Positions 32,919 to 43,504 are shown, numbered from the stretch's first letter. The stretch is 64,000 bases of DNA from SXVE01 sp036388895 (GCA_036388895.1 DASVQY010000035.1:1-64000), one strand, 5' to 3'. A program made the numbers and translations. The notes: generated by a model from the sequence alone, not told the origin.

Positions 32919-33773
32919 TTATTTTTTATCGGGCGGAACAAGAATGAAAACGTCCATTACCAATTGCCATTTCCCGCCGCGCAGTTTCCAAATCTGCACG
33001 AAATTTCCCTGCTCCGCCGAATTATCTTTTTTGGTTAAAGTGTATGAATTTGTAATGTAAGCCATATCAGCCGCGCCGAAAAACACGCTTCGCTTGGCAA
33101 AAGCGATTCTTGATTTGTCTTTTTTCGTTTCGGCGAGCAAATTATCTTTGCCGATAATCGGAAATTTTTCTTCGCGTAAAGCTCGCACGGCTTCAGCGGC
33201 ATATATTTTGTAAGCCTTATTCAAACCTTCACGCGCGGCGACTTCAAAAAACGTATTAACGTAATCTGCGGCTGTGGATTTCTGCGCGTTCATTTCTTTG
33301 CCCATATCCGGCGGCGATTTCCATTCGGTTTCAATTTTTTCGGGTTTCCCGTGTGTTATGCCGACATCTAAAACGGCTCTGAAATTTCCGTCCGGCTGTC
33401 GCTGCCAGATGCTCATATATTGTCCGTGGAAACCGTTCGCATCGTCTTTTCCTTTCGCGCGATAAACGGAATTTCCGGTTGAATATGCCAAAACGCCATT
33501 TGAAGAAACGTCCACGTATGTCGGATTCCAGGTGAGAAATGCGGGCGAAGCGGGACGACTTTTCCAGTATTCTCTGCCGTTGACCGGATTCGGATAAAAC
33601 AAAATTCCGTCGGGCGCCATAAATTCGATAAATGCCTGATTAATTCCCTTTTCTGCTGAAAGACGCTCGAACGCTTTTTCGGTATCATAGATTTTTTGCG
33701 CATCCGCATTCGGTTGGCTGAAAGCGTTAATTGAAATAAATGACACTACGAGTAATAAAATGAGCTTCTTCAT
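32919..33773 (-). CDS. Secreted NTF2-like (DUF4440/SnoaL type) protein
   Basis: 284 aa with a signal peptide ending NAFSQ. Two NTF2-like domains can be seen (about 22-150 and 160-284): TEKAFERLSAEKGINQAFIE, PDGILFYPNPVNG, then GKWQLVMDVFILV. The second copy lies 42 bp downstream and is similar in length and order, so this is a tandem duplication. Probably binds a small ligand in the periplasm; no catalytic residues assigned. Confidence 0.75.
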   Translation of the reverse strand: MKKLILLLVVSFISINAFSQPNADAQKIYDTEKAFERLSAEKGINQAFIEFMAPDGILFYPNPVNGREYWKSRPASPAFLTWNPTYVDVSSNGVLAYSTGNSVYRAKGKDDANGFHGQYMSIWQRQPDGNFRAVLDVGITHGKPEKIETEWKSPPDMGKEMNAQKSTAADYVNTFFEVAAREGLNKAYKIYAAEAVRALREEKFPIIGKDNLLAETKKDKSRIAFAKRSVFFGAADMAYITNSYTLTKKDNSAEQGNFVQIWKLRGGKWQLVMDVFILVPPDKK

Positions 33774-33814
33774 ATTTTTATTCTATTGTTTGTTTCAAAC
33801 TTTTATTTCAATTT

Positions 33815-34666
33815 TCAACTCTTCAACGGCGACAAAACGTCCACGACTATCTGCCACTTTCCTTCGCGGTATTTCCAGATTTGCATAAAATTCCATTTTT
33901 TTATGGTTTTATCTTTCAGCGTCAGTTGGTAAACGCCCCACGCATACATCAAATTGCCGTAGTTTTTCGAGGTTTTAGCGGTTAAATTGAGAAAACCGTC
34001 GGGCGGAAATTCTTTATCTAATTTTTCGAGTCCGATGAATGCCTCTTTTTTGCCGATAAAAGGCTGATGCTTTTCACGAAGTACGATTACGTCTTCGGCG
34101 AGACGATCAAAATAACCGCTTGAAAGCTGCTTTTTAGAAAAAATGTCGGTCAACACGTTCAAATCAACCTGAGTTTTCGGCGCTTTTTCGCCGGTTCCCG
34201 CATCTTTCGGCGCGCTCCATTCTTTTTGCAGCACTGATTTGTCGAACGAAATCCCGTTATCAATAACAGCCTTGAAAGTTCCGTCGGGTATTTTTTGCCA
34301 AACCGTCACGTATTGCCCGAAACCAGCCGCTTCGCCGTTTTTGCCTTTCGGTCGAAACTCCCAACCGCCGGTCGTGTAACCGAGATTTCCGTCCGAAGAA
34401 ATATCAGCCCAAGAAGGTCGCCAGACGAGCAAACCGGAAGTTTCCGGCTGTGATTTCCAAAATGCTTTGCCGTTCGTTTCCGACGGTCGAAAGATGATTG
34501 CTTCATCCGACAAAAATTCCAGAAAAGTCGTTTTCGTTCCTTTCGCTTCAGCGGTTTGTGCAAAAGCGATTTCTGTTTCGACCAATTTTTGTAAATTTGT
34601 TTTCGTCTGTCCGAAAACGCTGATTGAAAACAGAAAAGCCAAAAACAGCGTAAAAAACGTTTTCAT
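33815..34666 (-). CDS. Secreted NTF2-like protein, tandem paralogue
   Basis: 283 aa, signal peptide ending SVFGQ. Pattern matches its neighbour: VETEIAFAQTAEAKGTKTTF, EAIIFRPSETNGKAFWKSQP, FGQYVTVWQKIPDGTFKAVI and, at the end, EGKWQIVVDVLSPLK. It is transcribed first, and the neighbour at 32919 follows after 41 bp, so they are probably one operon. Function unknown. Confidence 0.75.
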   Translation of the reverse strand: MKTFFTLFLAFLFSISVFGQTKTNLQKLVETEIAFAQTAEAKGTKTTFLEFLSDEAIIFRPSETNGKAFWKSQPETSGLLVWRPSWADISSDGNLGYTTGGWEFRPKGKNGEAAGFGQYVTVWQKIPDGTFKAVIDNGISFDKSVLQKEWSAPKDAGTGEKAPKTQVDLNVLTDIFSKKQLSSGYFDRLAEDVIVLREKHQPFIGKKEAFIGLEKLDKEFPPDGFLNLTAKTSKNYGNLMYAWGVYQLTLKDKTIKKWNFMQIWKYREGKWQIVVDVLSPLKS

Positions 34667-34814
34667 AACTCCGGCATTTTAGCACAAACTAATAAAAAAA
34701 GAATGAGCTTGGTTGTAAGTATGAATCCAATTTTCTTTACCGTATTGGCTGCTCTTTTATTCTTTGATTTGACGACCTAAACTTTGCAAAATCCGTTTTT
34801 ATCTTATCGAAAAA

Positions 34815-35378
34815 TTATCTTAGAGTTTGTTCCCTCAATGCTGTCTTCAAAAATTCGTAATTAATCCCTTGAGCAATCTTCAACAGCGAATTTCTTCCTT
34901 TGGAAGGTTCGCCCGTTATCAAATATTCATACTCATACGAAGTAATACTTACTGATTTATTCCTATCAATATTTACAATAATTGAACCGGGTGAAGGATC
35001 ATTTCCGCAGATAGAAGATATCTGAAATGCATCAAAATTTAATACTTTAATTTTTCGAATCCACGGAAATTCTTCAAATTTATTAATTTCATATTTACCA
35101 TCTTTGTTTGGAAGTTTTAGTGTATAGCTGATTGAAATACAAAGAAGTCCGTGTTGAGTGTATTCTGCCGTTTGGGAGATCGCGTAAATGTCTCTCTGAA
35201 TCGGGCTTATTTTGCGCACGCAATTAGGAATTTCAGGAAATAAATCTGACCAGTCTTCGGTTTGCTTGATTGTTAGATTTCGTGGCAAATTTTCGAATTG
35301 TTGGTTGTATACTTTCTCGGAGTTGCAAACCGGGAGAAGAGCTAGTAAAAAAAGCATGAGGATTTTTGGAGTTTTCAT
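34815..35378 (-). CDS. Secreted or lipid-anchored protein of unknown function
   Basis: 187 aa. The N-terminus MKTPKILMLFLLALLPVCNS has a hydrophobic core and a Cys that could be a lipobox (LPVC). The mature part is beta-rich with four Cys (PNCVRKI, LLCIS, SICGND). Not recognised. It is convergent with nothing and lies downstream of the alpha-2-macroglobulin gene on the same strand. Confidence 0.65.
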   Translation of the reverse strand: MKTPKILMLFLLALLPVCNSEKVYNQQFENLPRNLTIKQTEDWSDLFPEIPNCVRKISPIQRDIYAISQTAEYTQHGLLCISISYTLKLPNKDGKYEINKFEEFPWIRKIKVLNFDAFQISSICGNDPSPGSIIVNIDRNKSVSITSYEYEYLITGEPSKGRNSLLKIAQGINYEFLKTALREQTLR

Positions 35379-35437
35379 AAATTTGCAAATAAATGCAGAA
35401 CCGGAATTGAATTAATCCAGTTCTGCATTAATCTTTT

Positions 35438-38400
35438 TTATTCGACCTTAAGGAAATCAGTTCCCGTTCTGCCGAAAGTTTCCGGGTGATACATTTCTTC
35501 GGCTTTCGCGGGTGGCACAACGAATGCGCCAGGAGTTGTCGCGCGAGCGACATACGAATAGTTGTAAACCCCTTCCCAGAGCAGCGAAGAAAACGCTTCG
35601 GCGCGTTCGTCGCGGAAGTTCTGATGCTCGAACCAGTATTGCCTCCACCAGAAATAACCGCGTCCGTAAGATTGCGAACCGTATTCGGCGATTGATTTAT
35701 TTCCCGTATCCTGCGGAAGAACTTCCGTAACCGCGAGTTCCGGGTTCAAAATCTCCAAACCGGCGGGAAGATTGTCAACGAGCGCGACGTGATAACGTCT
35801 TGACGGCGCGACCATCGTCAAACGAACGCGAACGCGAGCGCCGGATTTTATCGTCCAATTGCCATCCGCCATTTGTTTCACGTCATCGGCGTTGTCAATC
35901 GCTTCGTATTTACGCAAAACCGTGAAACCGTAATCGGCGGGCTGTAAATTCAAATTTTTCGGCGCGTATTTCATTCCGATTCGATAATACAAACGCCCGG
36001 CGCCTTGTTTGTCCAAAATCAAATTCGCCGTTCCGTTACTTTCGAGCAAATAATTCATCGGAATGTTCAAAAGGTTCGAATCAACCGAGCGACCTTTGAA
36101 CGCCTCTTGCCCGGCATAAGCATTTCCGAGCCAGATTTGCGTGACGAAATCGGGAGTTACTTTTTCGTAAGCGTTGAAATATTTGTCGAGAGCCAGCAAT
36201 ATAAACACGTTTTCCTGCGTGTTCGCCCAGCGACCTTTTGTCCGGTGATCGAGCAGACCGCGAACTAATTTCGGAATCAAATCATTGTTAGGGTCGGCTT
36301 TGATTAGGGCTTCCAAAAGCACGCCGTCAGCACGGCGGTTCGAATACATAATCAGCCATTCCGCATCGCCGTAATCTGTAACAAAGTTTGCCGTTGCCGC
36401 CGTTTCTGTCGTGCGATTCATCAAAAAGCGTTTGATGTTTTCGACTTCCGTCGCGGAATTTCTATCGTCGGCAAGCACTGAAAGAATCCAACCGAGCGCT
36501 TCAAACGGCATTTTTTCAACGCCTGCTTCGGCTAATAATCTTTTCGCTTTCGCCGCGTCTTTGTCGCCCATCAAATTTCTAACATAAAGCGCGTAAGCCG
36601 AAATCGTGCGGCGAACGTCCGGCGATTTATGCCACTCGTCGTAATGCGATTCGATGTTTTTCAGATACGGCTTTGTTTTATTAAGCATTTCATCCGGCAC
36701 TTTGTAGCCTTTCGCTTTTGCTAGTACAAGAGCGTGAGCGACGTGCGCCGTGACGAACGGGTATTTATAACGCTCGCCTTCGCGCTTCCATAAACCGAAA
36801 TAACCGTTTTCGTTTTGGCGCGATTTCAAGATTTCGACATCACGCGCAAAACGCGCTTCAAGTTCGGCGTTCGTCGGCATTTCTTTTGCCTTGAACGCCT
36901 TCAAAACGTCCTGCAAAGCGGCGATGGAAATCATTCTCGAAGCCACTTGTTCACTGCATTCAAACGGGTAAGTTTGCAGGTAAATAAACGCGTCGGTGAG
37001 TTCCTGCAACTGCGTCGAAGAAGTCGTTATTTCCAGACCGCCGAATTGCGGATAAACATTGTTCGGCGCTTCTATCGGCTGCAAAATCGCGCCGTTCTGA
37101 TCGGTCGTTCCGTATGTCGCAAATGCTTCGGATGTCGCCGGTGTCCAGACGGGCAATTCGATTTCCGCCGCATCCGAGAATTTTCCGGCAGTTGCCGCAA
37201 ATTGGAAACGAGCCGTTCCCGCTTTCATCGCCGAAACCGGAAAACGAACTTCCGCGCGGTCGTTTGCCCTGACAACGACGCGTTTTCCGCCGCCGTCGGT
37301 CAATTTCGCGTTTGCCGCTCGGACGGCGACATCAACAGCCAAATCCTTATCAGTTTGATTTTGAACAACGACTGGCAATTCAATTTTATCGCCGAAATTC
37401 ATAAATCGCGGCGCAGAAGGTCGAACCATCAAAGGCTGACGCGCCGTAATCGCGGATTCGCCTTTGCCGAACCTTTTTCCCGAATCAACTGAAATCGCCG
37501 TAATACGGTAACGCGTCAAATTGTCGGGCAATTTTACATTGACGATTGCTTTTCCGTTCAAATCGGTTTTCACATTCGGCGCGAAAACTGCGAGGGCATC
37601 GAAGTTCTGGCGCACAATAATTTCTTCATTATTAGGCGAAACCGCTGCAGGCGGTGGCGGTGCGGCGGCATCAGCTGCTGTTTCCGCAGCGAGTTGTACG
37701 TTGCTTCTCTTCATCGCAGCATGAGGAACTGATGTTGCTGAACCGGCAATTCCGGTTCCCATTCCATTCCCTTCTCCATATCCTATTCCCTGCCCGATAC
37801 CCACAATATTCGGATCATCTAAAATCACGTTTTCCCGCGAATGATGATCGGTCACGCCTTCTCCGCGCTGCGTGTAAAAAGTTTCGAGCGGATTAGCGAT
37901 GTCATATTTCGACAATGCCAAAATTGATTCGTCAACCACGACTACCGCAACTTCGCTGTTTGAAACCGGTTCGCCGCGATTGTCTTTTACTTCGACCGCG
38001 ACTTTCGTTTCGCCGCCCGGCTCCAACGTTCTTTCTGACGGTTCGGCGGAAACATTTAATTTGCGCGAAGCAGTTGAAATTGTAAGATTTATTTCGCCGC
38101 TCGCAAATGCCGGACGTTTCGCCAATTTTTCGTCAATTTCGCCTGCATCGTTCGTTCGCGGACTGGCTCCGACCAGATCAACTTGCGCGTAAATGTTCGG
38201 CAGATATTTTTCTTCGAGCGGAATTCGCAAAATCGTTGAAGATTCCTTCATTGAAAAACGCTCGGTTTTAACGATGCCGTCGCGTCGCAAAGTCAAAACG
38301 CCTTCCGCATTTTCAAACGGCGAAATGACCAGAATTTCAGCCGTTTCATTCGGCGCGTAATCTTTTTTATCGGGAATCAATTGCGCTTCTTCCTGTTCGA

Positions 38401-41400
38401 CGTTTCTTTGCGGAGCAGTTTTCCCGCCCGGAATCCAAATCGTCAATTCGCTTTCGTTCGGGCGCTCTCGGTCGTCCATTACGCGAGCCGTAATGGTATA
38501 ACGCCCGCCTTGTTTTGCGGTAAAAGTGCATTTTTGCGATGTTTCGGCTGATTTTATATTGCAAGTCTGTTCGTCAATCGCTTCTTCTTTCCATTCGCCC
38601 TTGTCGAAACGAAAATCTTTCAAAACGGCTTTGATTTCGACATCACGATTGGCAATCAATTTTCCGTCAATGTCGGTCACGATTGATTCGACCACGATAT
38701 TTTCGCCTTTTCGCACAAACGTGCGCGGCGTTTTGATGCCGACGTAAAGCGCTGACGGGTGAACGAGCAAATTTGTCGAACCGGCGAAAGTCTGACGATT
38801 AACGTCCTGAACCGCAGCCGAAGCCGAGACATTGTACGGACGCGGCGGGTTTGCCGATTCAAAATCAATTTTCAAAACGTGTTTGCCGCTCGCATCGGTG
38901 ACGCCTTTGAAATTCTGCGTTGTTTGCAAATTGTAATCGTTATCGTATGAACGCCACCACGGAATCCAGGTTCCGAACGTGTAATCCGAGCGATTTGGCG
39001 GCGTGTAATTTGTCGGCATTGAGGTTACAGTCCAGTTAACATCCGCGTTCGCCAAACCGCCGCCCGCATAATATTTCGCTTCGATTGCGACGTTCGCCGA
39101 TTCTTTGACGAAAAACGGAGCTTCGGTTTCTGTTTTCGCCGTAACCTCGTATTCGGGACGGCGGAACTCCTGAATTTGAAAACCTTCCTGTGTTGTGTTT
39201 CCACTTAAATTGCTAGCGGTCGAAAGCTCTATGCGCGAATAACCGAGATTGGCATTGTCAGGCAATTTGAATTTGAAATCAAACGCGCCGAAAGAGTTAA
39301 GATTTGCAACGCCCTTCCCGATTTGATTGTTGCGCGAGTCGAAAATCGTGTAGCTCAAACCGCTCGCTCTATCTCCCAACTGCGAAATGTCACCAAGTTT
39401 TCCGGCTTCGTAAACGCGTATGTAGCCTTTTACGGAAACTTCTTCTTTCGGGCGATACATATTCCGGTCGGTGAAAACGAACCAGCGCAGCGAATTTTGA
39501 ACCGGTTTCACAAACCAGTTTCCCTGTTCCTGCCAGTAATAATCGGTATTTTCCGGCAAAAACGCGACATCTTTTCCGCGCCGCGCGATTAAAATGTTTT
39601 GCTGTTTAGCTGGCGTTTCGGGCAGAGGCAAACGCAAAACGCCGCTCGCGCCGGTTTGATTCGTTTGCGCTTCGGAGATGATTTCCGTTTCTGCAGCTTC
39701 GCCGTTTTCGTCAAATGCCTCAGTCGCGTTGATTGATTCATCCGACGTTCCCCAGCTCGTCAGCCATTCCCACCATGATTGATTTGAAACTGTTTCGCTT
39801 TTCTCTTCGCTCTCACCACTGATTTTCGACTGATGTCCGCCGACAGTTTTCCCGTTCGGGAAAATTGACAAATCAACTCCGCTCAAAGACTTGCCCGTTT
39901 TCAAATCAGTGGCGAAACCGACGAGTTCCTGATTATCAACGAAAGCGTCAAGTCCGATATTTGTCACTTGCGCCCACGCGAAAGCGCGTGAGCGATAAGG
40001 TCGAACGGTTACGGCTTTGCTCGAATTTTCGATGGGTTCAACATCCAGAATGAAATTACCGAAACCGCCGTCCGTAAACTGGCTCAACTCGATGCGCGTT
40101 TCAATCATTTCGTCCGGCTGATTTTTTACCGGCACAACTTTGTCGGAAATTAATTTTCCCGGAATTGTCGGTCGTTTCGTCCGGTCGTCGTAATTTAAGC
40201 GTCTGACATATTCCTGAAACTGCGCCCAATCGGTCGGCTGAACCGCATAAATTCTGACCTTTAATTGATTATAATTTGTCGAATAAACCGAAAACGCGGG
40301 CTTTGAATACGGGTCGAGCACGACGAAGTTTCCGCCCTGCGAATACAAACCCGGTTCAGCCGCGCCGGTTTTGAAAATCGCCGTCGCATTTTGTCCGAGC
40401 GTCTGACCGAATTCATCTTTCAACGAGCCGCTGATTGTAACTGTAAAGGACTTTCTAGCAGGTTTATATCCGTCAATGATAATCGAGTTTCCGCTTGGAT
40501 AAATATTTACGTTTCCTACATTTGGCTCGATCTTTACGAGTGATTTTTCAAAACTTTTCGTGTCAATCGGATTGGAGAATTCCATTTGCCAACCGTCGTA
40601 AGGCGCACAGACTTTTTTGCTTTGATCGTAACCGCAGTAACTTCTGACAAGTTTCATCGCGCCGTAAGTCTTAAATGAAAAACTTTGCGCGGCAGTCGTC
40701 GTCAAAGGTCCTTCAGCGGACGGCGTTCCTTTTTCAACAGTTACATTTATCTGCGAATCGGCGGGCAAAGCGTTTTCCGTCGAGCCGTCGGCGTTTACGG
40801 CGCGAAAAGTGAGCCAGCGATTCGGCTGTGCTTGTTTCGCATAATATAAAACGCTCGTATCTTTCTCAATTTCTTGCTGCGTCGCAAGACGAATCGGAAT
40901 TTTTTTGCCCGCGCTCGACACGCTGATTGTTTTGATTACATCGCTCGGATTTATCGCCTGGTCGAAGGAAACAAAAATAATCGCATCGCGCCGCACGACT
41001 TGATTTTGAGGAATCATCGTTTCGACTTTCGGCGAAGGAGTTGTGAACGTCCAAACTACATCTTTATTCAAAACTTGTCCCGTTGCCGATCTTGTTCCGG
41101 CGGGAATTTTCGCCGTGAATTTCGTCGCCATCGGAAAACGAGATTTTGTATCAAACATTAAAGTTTTCGTTCCGAGCCAGCGCCAATTCCCTTCGGGCAA
41201 AGCTGGCGAAAATTGCACAGGAACCGTTTGCGCGGCTTGCGCTTGCGAAGTTACGGCGACCATCGGCTGCGAAAATGTGATTGATAAATCCGGCGCGAGA
41301 TTGACGTTTCCTTCCGGCGAAAATCTGACGACTTCTAAATTCTCGTTATTGCTGATTTTCGGCGTTCCGCGTTGCTCATCGGCGGGAAATTTTACGGGAA

Positions 41401-41737
41401 TTTGTTTTCCCGTTTTCGGCGGCGGCAGACTTCCCGTTCGTTTTGCGAAATCCGATTGGTCTTCTTTATCGCTCTTGATTGCGGGCAAACGCTTCAACAG
41501 ATTTCCCGTTTCGTTCGGAGAAAGCGGATCGGTTTCAGGAAGCGGCGATTTTTCGCGCGTTTCGGCGCCTTCGACTCCTTCTGAAAGACGAAACTGCAAT
41601 CCGTTTGAATAATTGTTGTTCATATTCGCTTGAGTATTTAATCTTCGCATTCTTTGCGCTTGAATTTGCGTAATAAACGGCGAAATCATAGCGAAATAAA
41701 AAGTGCAGATTAATAATAATGAAACAATTTTTCTCAT
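35438..41737 (-). CDS. Alpha-2-macroglobulin family protein with thioester
   Basis: 2099 aa from the ATG at 41735-41737 (AAAAGGAATAT ahead of it, signal peptide to QIQAQ); a longer frame to 41821 lacks a signal peptide. Bacterial macroglobulins trap proteases in the periplasm. Visible parts are MG domains, a carboxypeptidase-like spacer (PNGKTVGGH), an alpha-2-macroglobulin core (VFAPNVKTDLNGKAIVNVKL then PDNLTRYRITAISVD) and the thioester motif YPFECSEQVASR with Cys at about residue 1594, the C-x-E-Q of active members. The start of the mature protein has no lipobox Cys, unlike E. coli YfhM. Usual length 1600-2000 aa, so it is slightly long. Confidence 0.9.
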   Translation of the reverse strand: MRKIVSLLLICTFYFAMISPFITQIQAQRMRRLNTQANMNNNYSNGLQFRLSEGVEGAETREKSPLPETDPLSPNETGNLLKRLPAIKSDKEDQSDFAKRTGSLPPPKTGKQIPVKFPADEQRGTPKISNNENLEVVRFSPEGNVNLAPDLSITFSQPMVAVTSQAQAAQTVPVQFSPALPEGNWRWLGTKTLMFDTKSRFPMATKFTAKIPAGTRSATGQVLNKDVVWTFTTPSPKVETMIPQNQVVRRDAIIFVSFDQAINPSDVIKTISVSSAGKKIPIRLATQQEIEKDTSVLYYAKQAQPNRWLTFRAVNADGSTENALPADSQINVTVEKGTPSAEGPLTTTAAQSFSFKTYGAMKLVRSYCGYDQSKKVCAPYDGWQMEFSNPIDTKSFEKSLVKIEPNVGNVNIYPSGNSIIIDGYKPARKSFTVTISGSLKDEFGQTLGQNATAIFKTGAAEPGLYSQGGNFVVLDPYSKPAFSVYSTNYNQLKVRIYAVQPTDWAQFQEYVRRLNYDDRTKRPTIPGKLISDKVVPVKNQPDEMIETRIELSQFTDGGFGNFILDVEPIENSSKAVTVRPYRSRAFAWAQVTNIGLDAFVDNQELVGFATDLKTGKSLSGVDLSIFPNGKTVGGHQSKISGESEEKSETVSNQSWWEWLTSWGTSDESINATEAFDENGEAAETEIISEAQTNQTGASGVLRLPLPETPAKQQNILIARRGKDVAFLPENTDYYWQEQGNWFVKPVQNSLRWFVFTDRNMYRPKEEVSVKGYIRVYEAGKLGDISQLGDRASGLSYTIFDSRNNQIGKGVANLNSFGAFDFKFKLPDNANLGYSRIELSTASNLSGNTTQEGFQIQEFRRPEYEVTAKTETEAPFFVKESANVAIEAKYYAGGGLANADVNWTVTSMPTNYTPPNRSDYTFGTWIPWWRSYDNDYNLQTTQNFKGVTDASGKHVLKIDFESANPPRPYNVSASAAVQDVNRQTFAGSTNLLVHPSALYVGIKTPRTFVRKGENIVVESIVTDIDGKLIANRDVEIKAVLKDFRFDKGEWKEEAIDEQTCNIKSAETSQKCTFTAKQGGRYTITARVMDDRERPNESELTIWIPGGKTAPQRNVEQEEAQLIPDKKDYAPNETAEILVISPFENAEGVLTLRRDGIVKTERFSMKESSTILRIPLEEKYLPNIYAQVDLVGASPRTNDAGEIDEKLAKRPAFASGEINLTISTASRKLNVSAEPSERTLEPGGETKVAVEVKDNRGEPVSNSEVAVVVVDESILALSKYDIANPLETFYTQRGEGVTDHHSRENVILDDPNIVGIGQGIGYGEGNGMGTGIAGSATSVPHAAMKRSNVQLAAETAADAAAPPPPAAVSPNNEEIIVRQNFDALAVFAPNVKTDLNGKAIVNVKLPDNLTRYRITAISVDSGKRFGKGESAITARQPLMVRPSAPRFMNFGDKIELPVVVQNQTDKDLAVDVAVRAANAKLTDGGGKRVVVRANDRAEVRFPVSAMKAGTARFQFAATAGKFSDAAEIELPVWTPATSEAFATYGTTDQNGAILQPIEAPNNVYPQFGGLEITTSSTQLQELTDAFIYLQTYPFECSEQVASRMISIAALQDVLKAFKAKEMPTNAELEARFARDVEILKSRQNENGYFGLWKREGERYKYPFVTAHVAHALVLAKAKGYKVPDEMLNKTKPYLKNIESHYDEWHKSPDVRRTISAYALYVRNLMGDKDAAKAKRLLAEAGVEKMPFEALGWILSVLADDRNSATEVENIKRFLMNRTTETAATANFVTDYGDAEWLIMYSNRRADGVLLEALIKADPNNDLIPKLVRGLLDHRTKGRWANTQENVFILLALDKYFNAYEKVTPDFVTQIWLGNAYAGQEAFKGRSVDSNLLNIPMNYLLESNGTANLILDKQGAGRLYYRIGMKYAPKNLNLQPADYGFTVLRKYEAIDNADDVKQMADGNWTIKSGARVRVRLTMVAPSRRYHVALVDNLPAGLEILNPELAVTEVLPQDTGNKSIAEYGSQSYGRGYFWWRQYWFEHQNFRDERAEAFSSLLWEGVYNYSYVARATTPGAFVVPPAKAEEMYHPETFGRTGTDFLKVE

Positions 41738-41920
41738 ATATTCCTTTTCGTTTGCTTTGTGCGCGCAATGTGGGGAAAGGTTGTTTTCGCGCGCTTTTAT
41801 AAATTTATAGCCGGCTTTCATATTGTTTTCTTAAAAGCCGCACACGTTTTCAGAACGCTCGAAAATTCATAATCTTGCAAAAGGATTTAAAAAATTTGAC
41901 AGTTTATAATCGGCGGGCGT

Positions 41921-42472
41921 ATGTTACCGTTTATGCGAAAAGTAATTCTCGGTTTGGCGATGAGTCTCGACGGCTATATTGCGCGCGAAAACGGCGATGT
42001 TGATTGGTTGAAAATGGAGGATTTATCCGAAGGTGCTGATGAAATGAAAGAGTTTTTCGCTTCGATTGACACGATTTTGTGGGGTCGAAAATCTTTCTCG
42101 AAAGGCGAAGAAATGGGCGGCGATATAAATATGTACGGCAATGTATCGCATTATGTTTTTTCCCGCACGCCGCGACAAAGCGAAATTAACAACCTCGAAT
42201 TTATTACAGAAAACATTGTAGAGTTCGTCAAAAACTTAAAAAGACAAGAAGGCAAAAATATTTTGCTGACGGGCGGCGGTGATTTGGCAAAAACGTTTTT
42301 TGAAGAGAGTCTAATTGATGAATTAATTATCGGCATTCAGCCGACGATTTTAGGAAAAGGCAGACCGCTTTTTCTGCCGCACGAGCGTCAAACAGAATTG
42401 GAACGCTACGACGTGAAAACACGTAAAAGCGGAACGGTACAAATTTCTTATCGCGTAAAAACCGGCATGTAA
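41921..42472 (+). CDS. Dihydrofolate-reductase-like (RibD C-terminal) protein
   Basis: 183 aa; Met5 (41933) is an equally good start. VILGLAMSLDGYIARENGDV, then IDTILWGRKSFSKG, then ILLTGGGDLAKTFFEESLID match the NADPH-binding fold of the RibD C-terminal/YyaP family of small reductases. It acts alone in the cytoplasm; substrate unknown. Divergent from the macroglobulin gene. Confidence 0.8.
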   Translation: MLPFMRKVILGLAMSLDGYIARENGDVDWLKMEDLSEGADEMKEFFASIDTILWGRKSFSKGEEMGGDINMYGNVSHYVFSRTPRQSEINNLEFITENIVEFVKNLKRQEGKNILLTGGGDLAKTFFEESLIDELIIGIQPTILGKGRPLFLPHERQTELERYDVKTRKSGTVQISYRVKTGM

Positions 42473-42668
42473 ATTTTTGCAAAGATTGGTTTTCTCGGCG
42501 GCGGCAAAAAGGAAAATAAAACTTTATGCCCTATTTATCTTTGCTATTAACTAATTCCGATTTCCTGTTATACTTGAATTGGAAAATGCAACTTTGCGGA
42601 AAAGGCTGTCGTAAAGATTTTGGCAAAAGTTCTTTTAACACGATTTTTTTAGGAGCAGAAGATTAACA

Positions 42669-43457
42669 ATGGGATTGTGGGCAAGAATTACGAGAATTTT
42701 TCGCGCTTCGACCGGCGCGGCATTAGATAAAATGGAAAACCCCGAATTGGTTTTGCAGCAAACGATTCGGGATATGCGCGACCGTGTGCCGGAGCTGAAT
42801 AACTCCGTCGCGCAGGTGATGGCGACCGAGCGCCTTTTAGCGAAAAACAAGGAAAATCTCGAAGCTCAGGTCGTTGATCTCGATTCGAAAATCAAAGCGG
42901 CGGTTAAGATGGGACGCGATGATATTGCGACCGCTTATATCGGACAGCTGCAACAGGCGCAGCTCGATTTAGTGCGCACGTCCGGTCAGCTCGAACACGC
43001 TTCATCAGCTTCGAAACAAGCATTAAAAGCGCGCGACAATTACGTCCTCAATATGAAAAAGCGCACTGCCGAAGCGATGCAGCTTATCAGCGCCGCGAAA
43101 CAAGCCAAACTTCAAGAACAGTTGGCGCAAACAATGGAGACATTCAACATCGGCGACGACGCTTCGACATTCAACGAAATGCGCGAGAAAATTGACCGCC
43201 GTGTCGCTGCTGCCGAAGCAAAACTTCAGCTCGGTTCCAGCTCTGTTGACACGCAGATGCAGGACATCGAACGCGAAGCGATGGACATCCAATTAAACGA
43301 CAAACTGCTCGAATATAAACAACAGATGGGACTGCTCGGAAGCGGGTCGAATACTACCGGCAAACAAATTTCCTCGAGTTCGGAAGTCAAACGTGATGAT
43401 AGTGGATTTGATGATCTTTTGCTGAACGATTCAAACACAAGTAATCAATCGAGGTAA
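42669..43457 (+). CDS. pspA: PspA/IM30 family membrane-stress protein
   Basis: 262 aa. MGLWARITRIFRASTGAALD is the amphipathic helix of PspA/Vipp1, and the rest is a long coiled coil (NSVAQVMATERLLAKNKENL, QLQQAQLDLVRTSGQLEHAS). The C-terminal 30 residues are acidic and disordered. These proteins polymerise on damaged inner membranes. The ATG has AGGAG 14 nt upstream. Next gene follows after 47 bp, an apparent partner. Confidence 0.88.
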   Translation: MGLWARITRIFRASTGAALDKMENPELVLQQTIRDMRDRVPELNNSVAQVMATERLLAKNKENLEAQVVDLDSKIKAAVKMGRDDIATAYIGQLQQAQLDLVRTSGQLEHASSASKQALKARDNYVLNMKKRTAEAMQLISAAKQAKLQEQLAQTMETFNIGDDASTFNEMREKIDRRVAAAEAKLQLGSSSVDTQMQDIEREAMDIQLNDKLLEYKQQMGLLGSGSNTTGKQISSSSEVKRDDSGFDDLLLNDSNTSNQSR

Positions 43458-43504
43458 AATAATTCGGCAAAACGCGGGCGACAAAAAAAGCATCTACATT
43501 ATTT

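Noticed and set aside
35457..41768. Many frames inside the macroglobulin gene on both strands
   Set aside because: All lie within the 2099-aa gene and lack ribosome sites.
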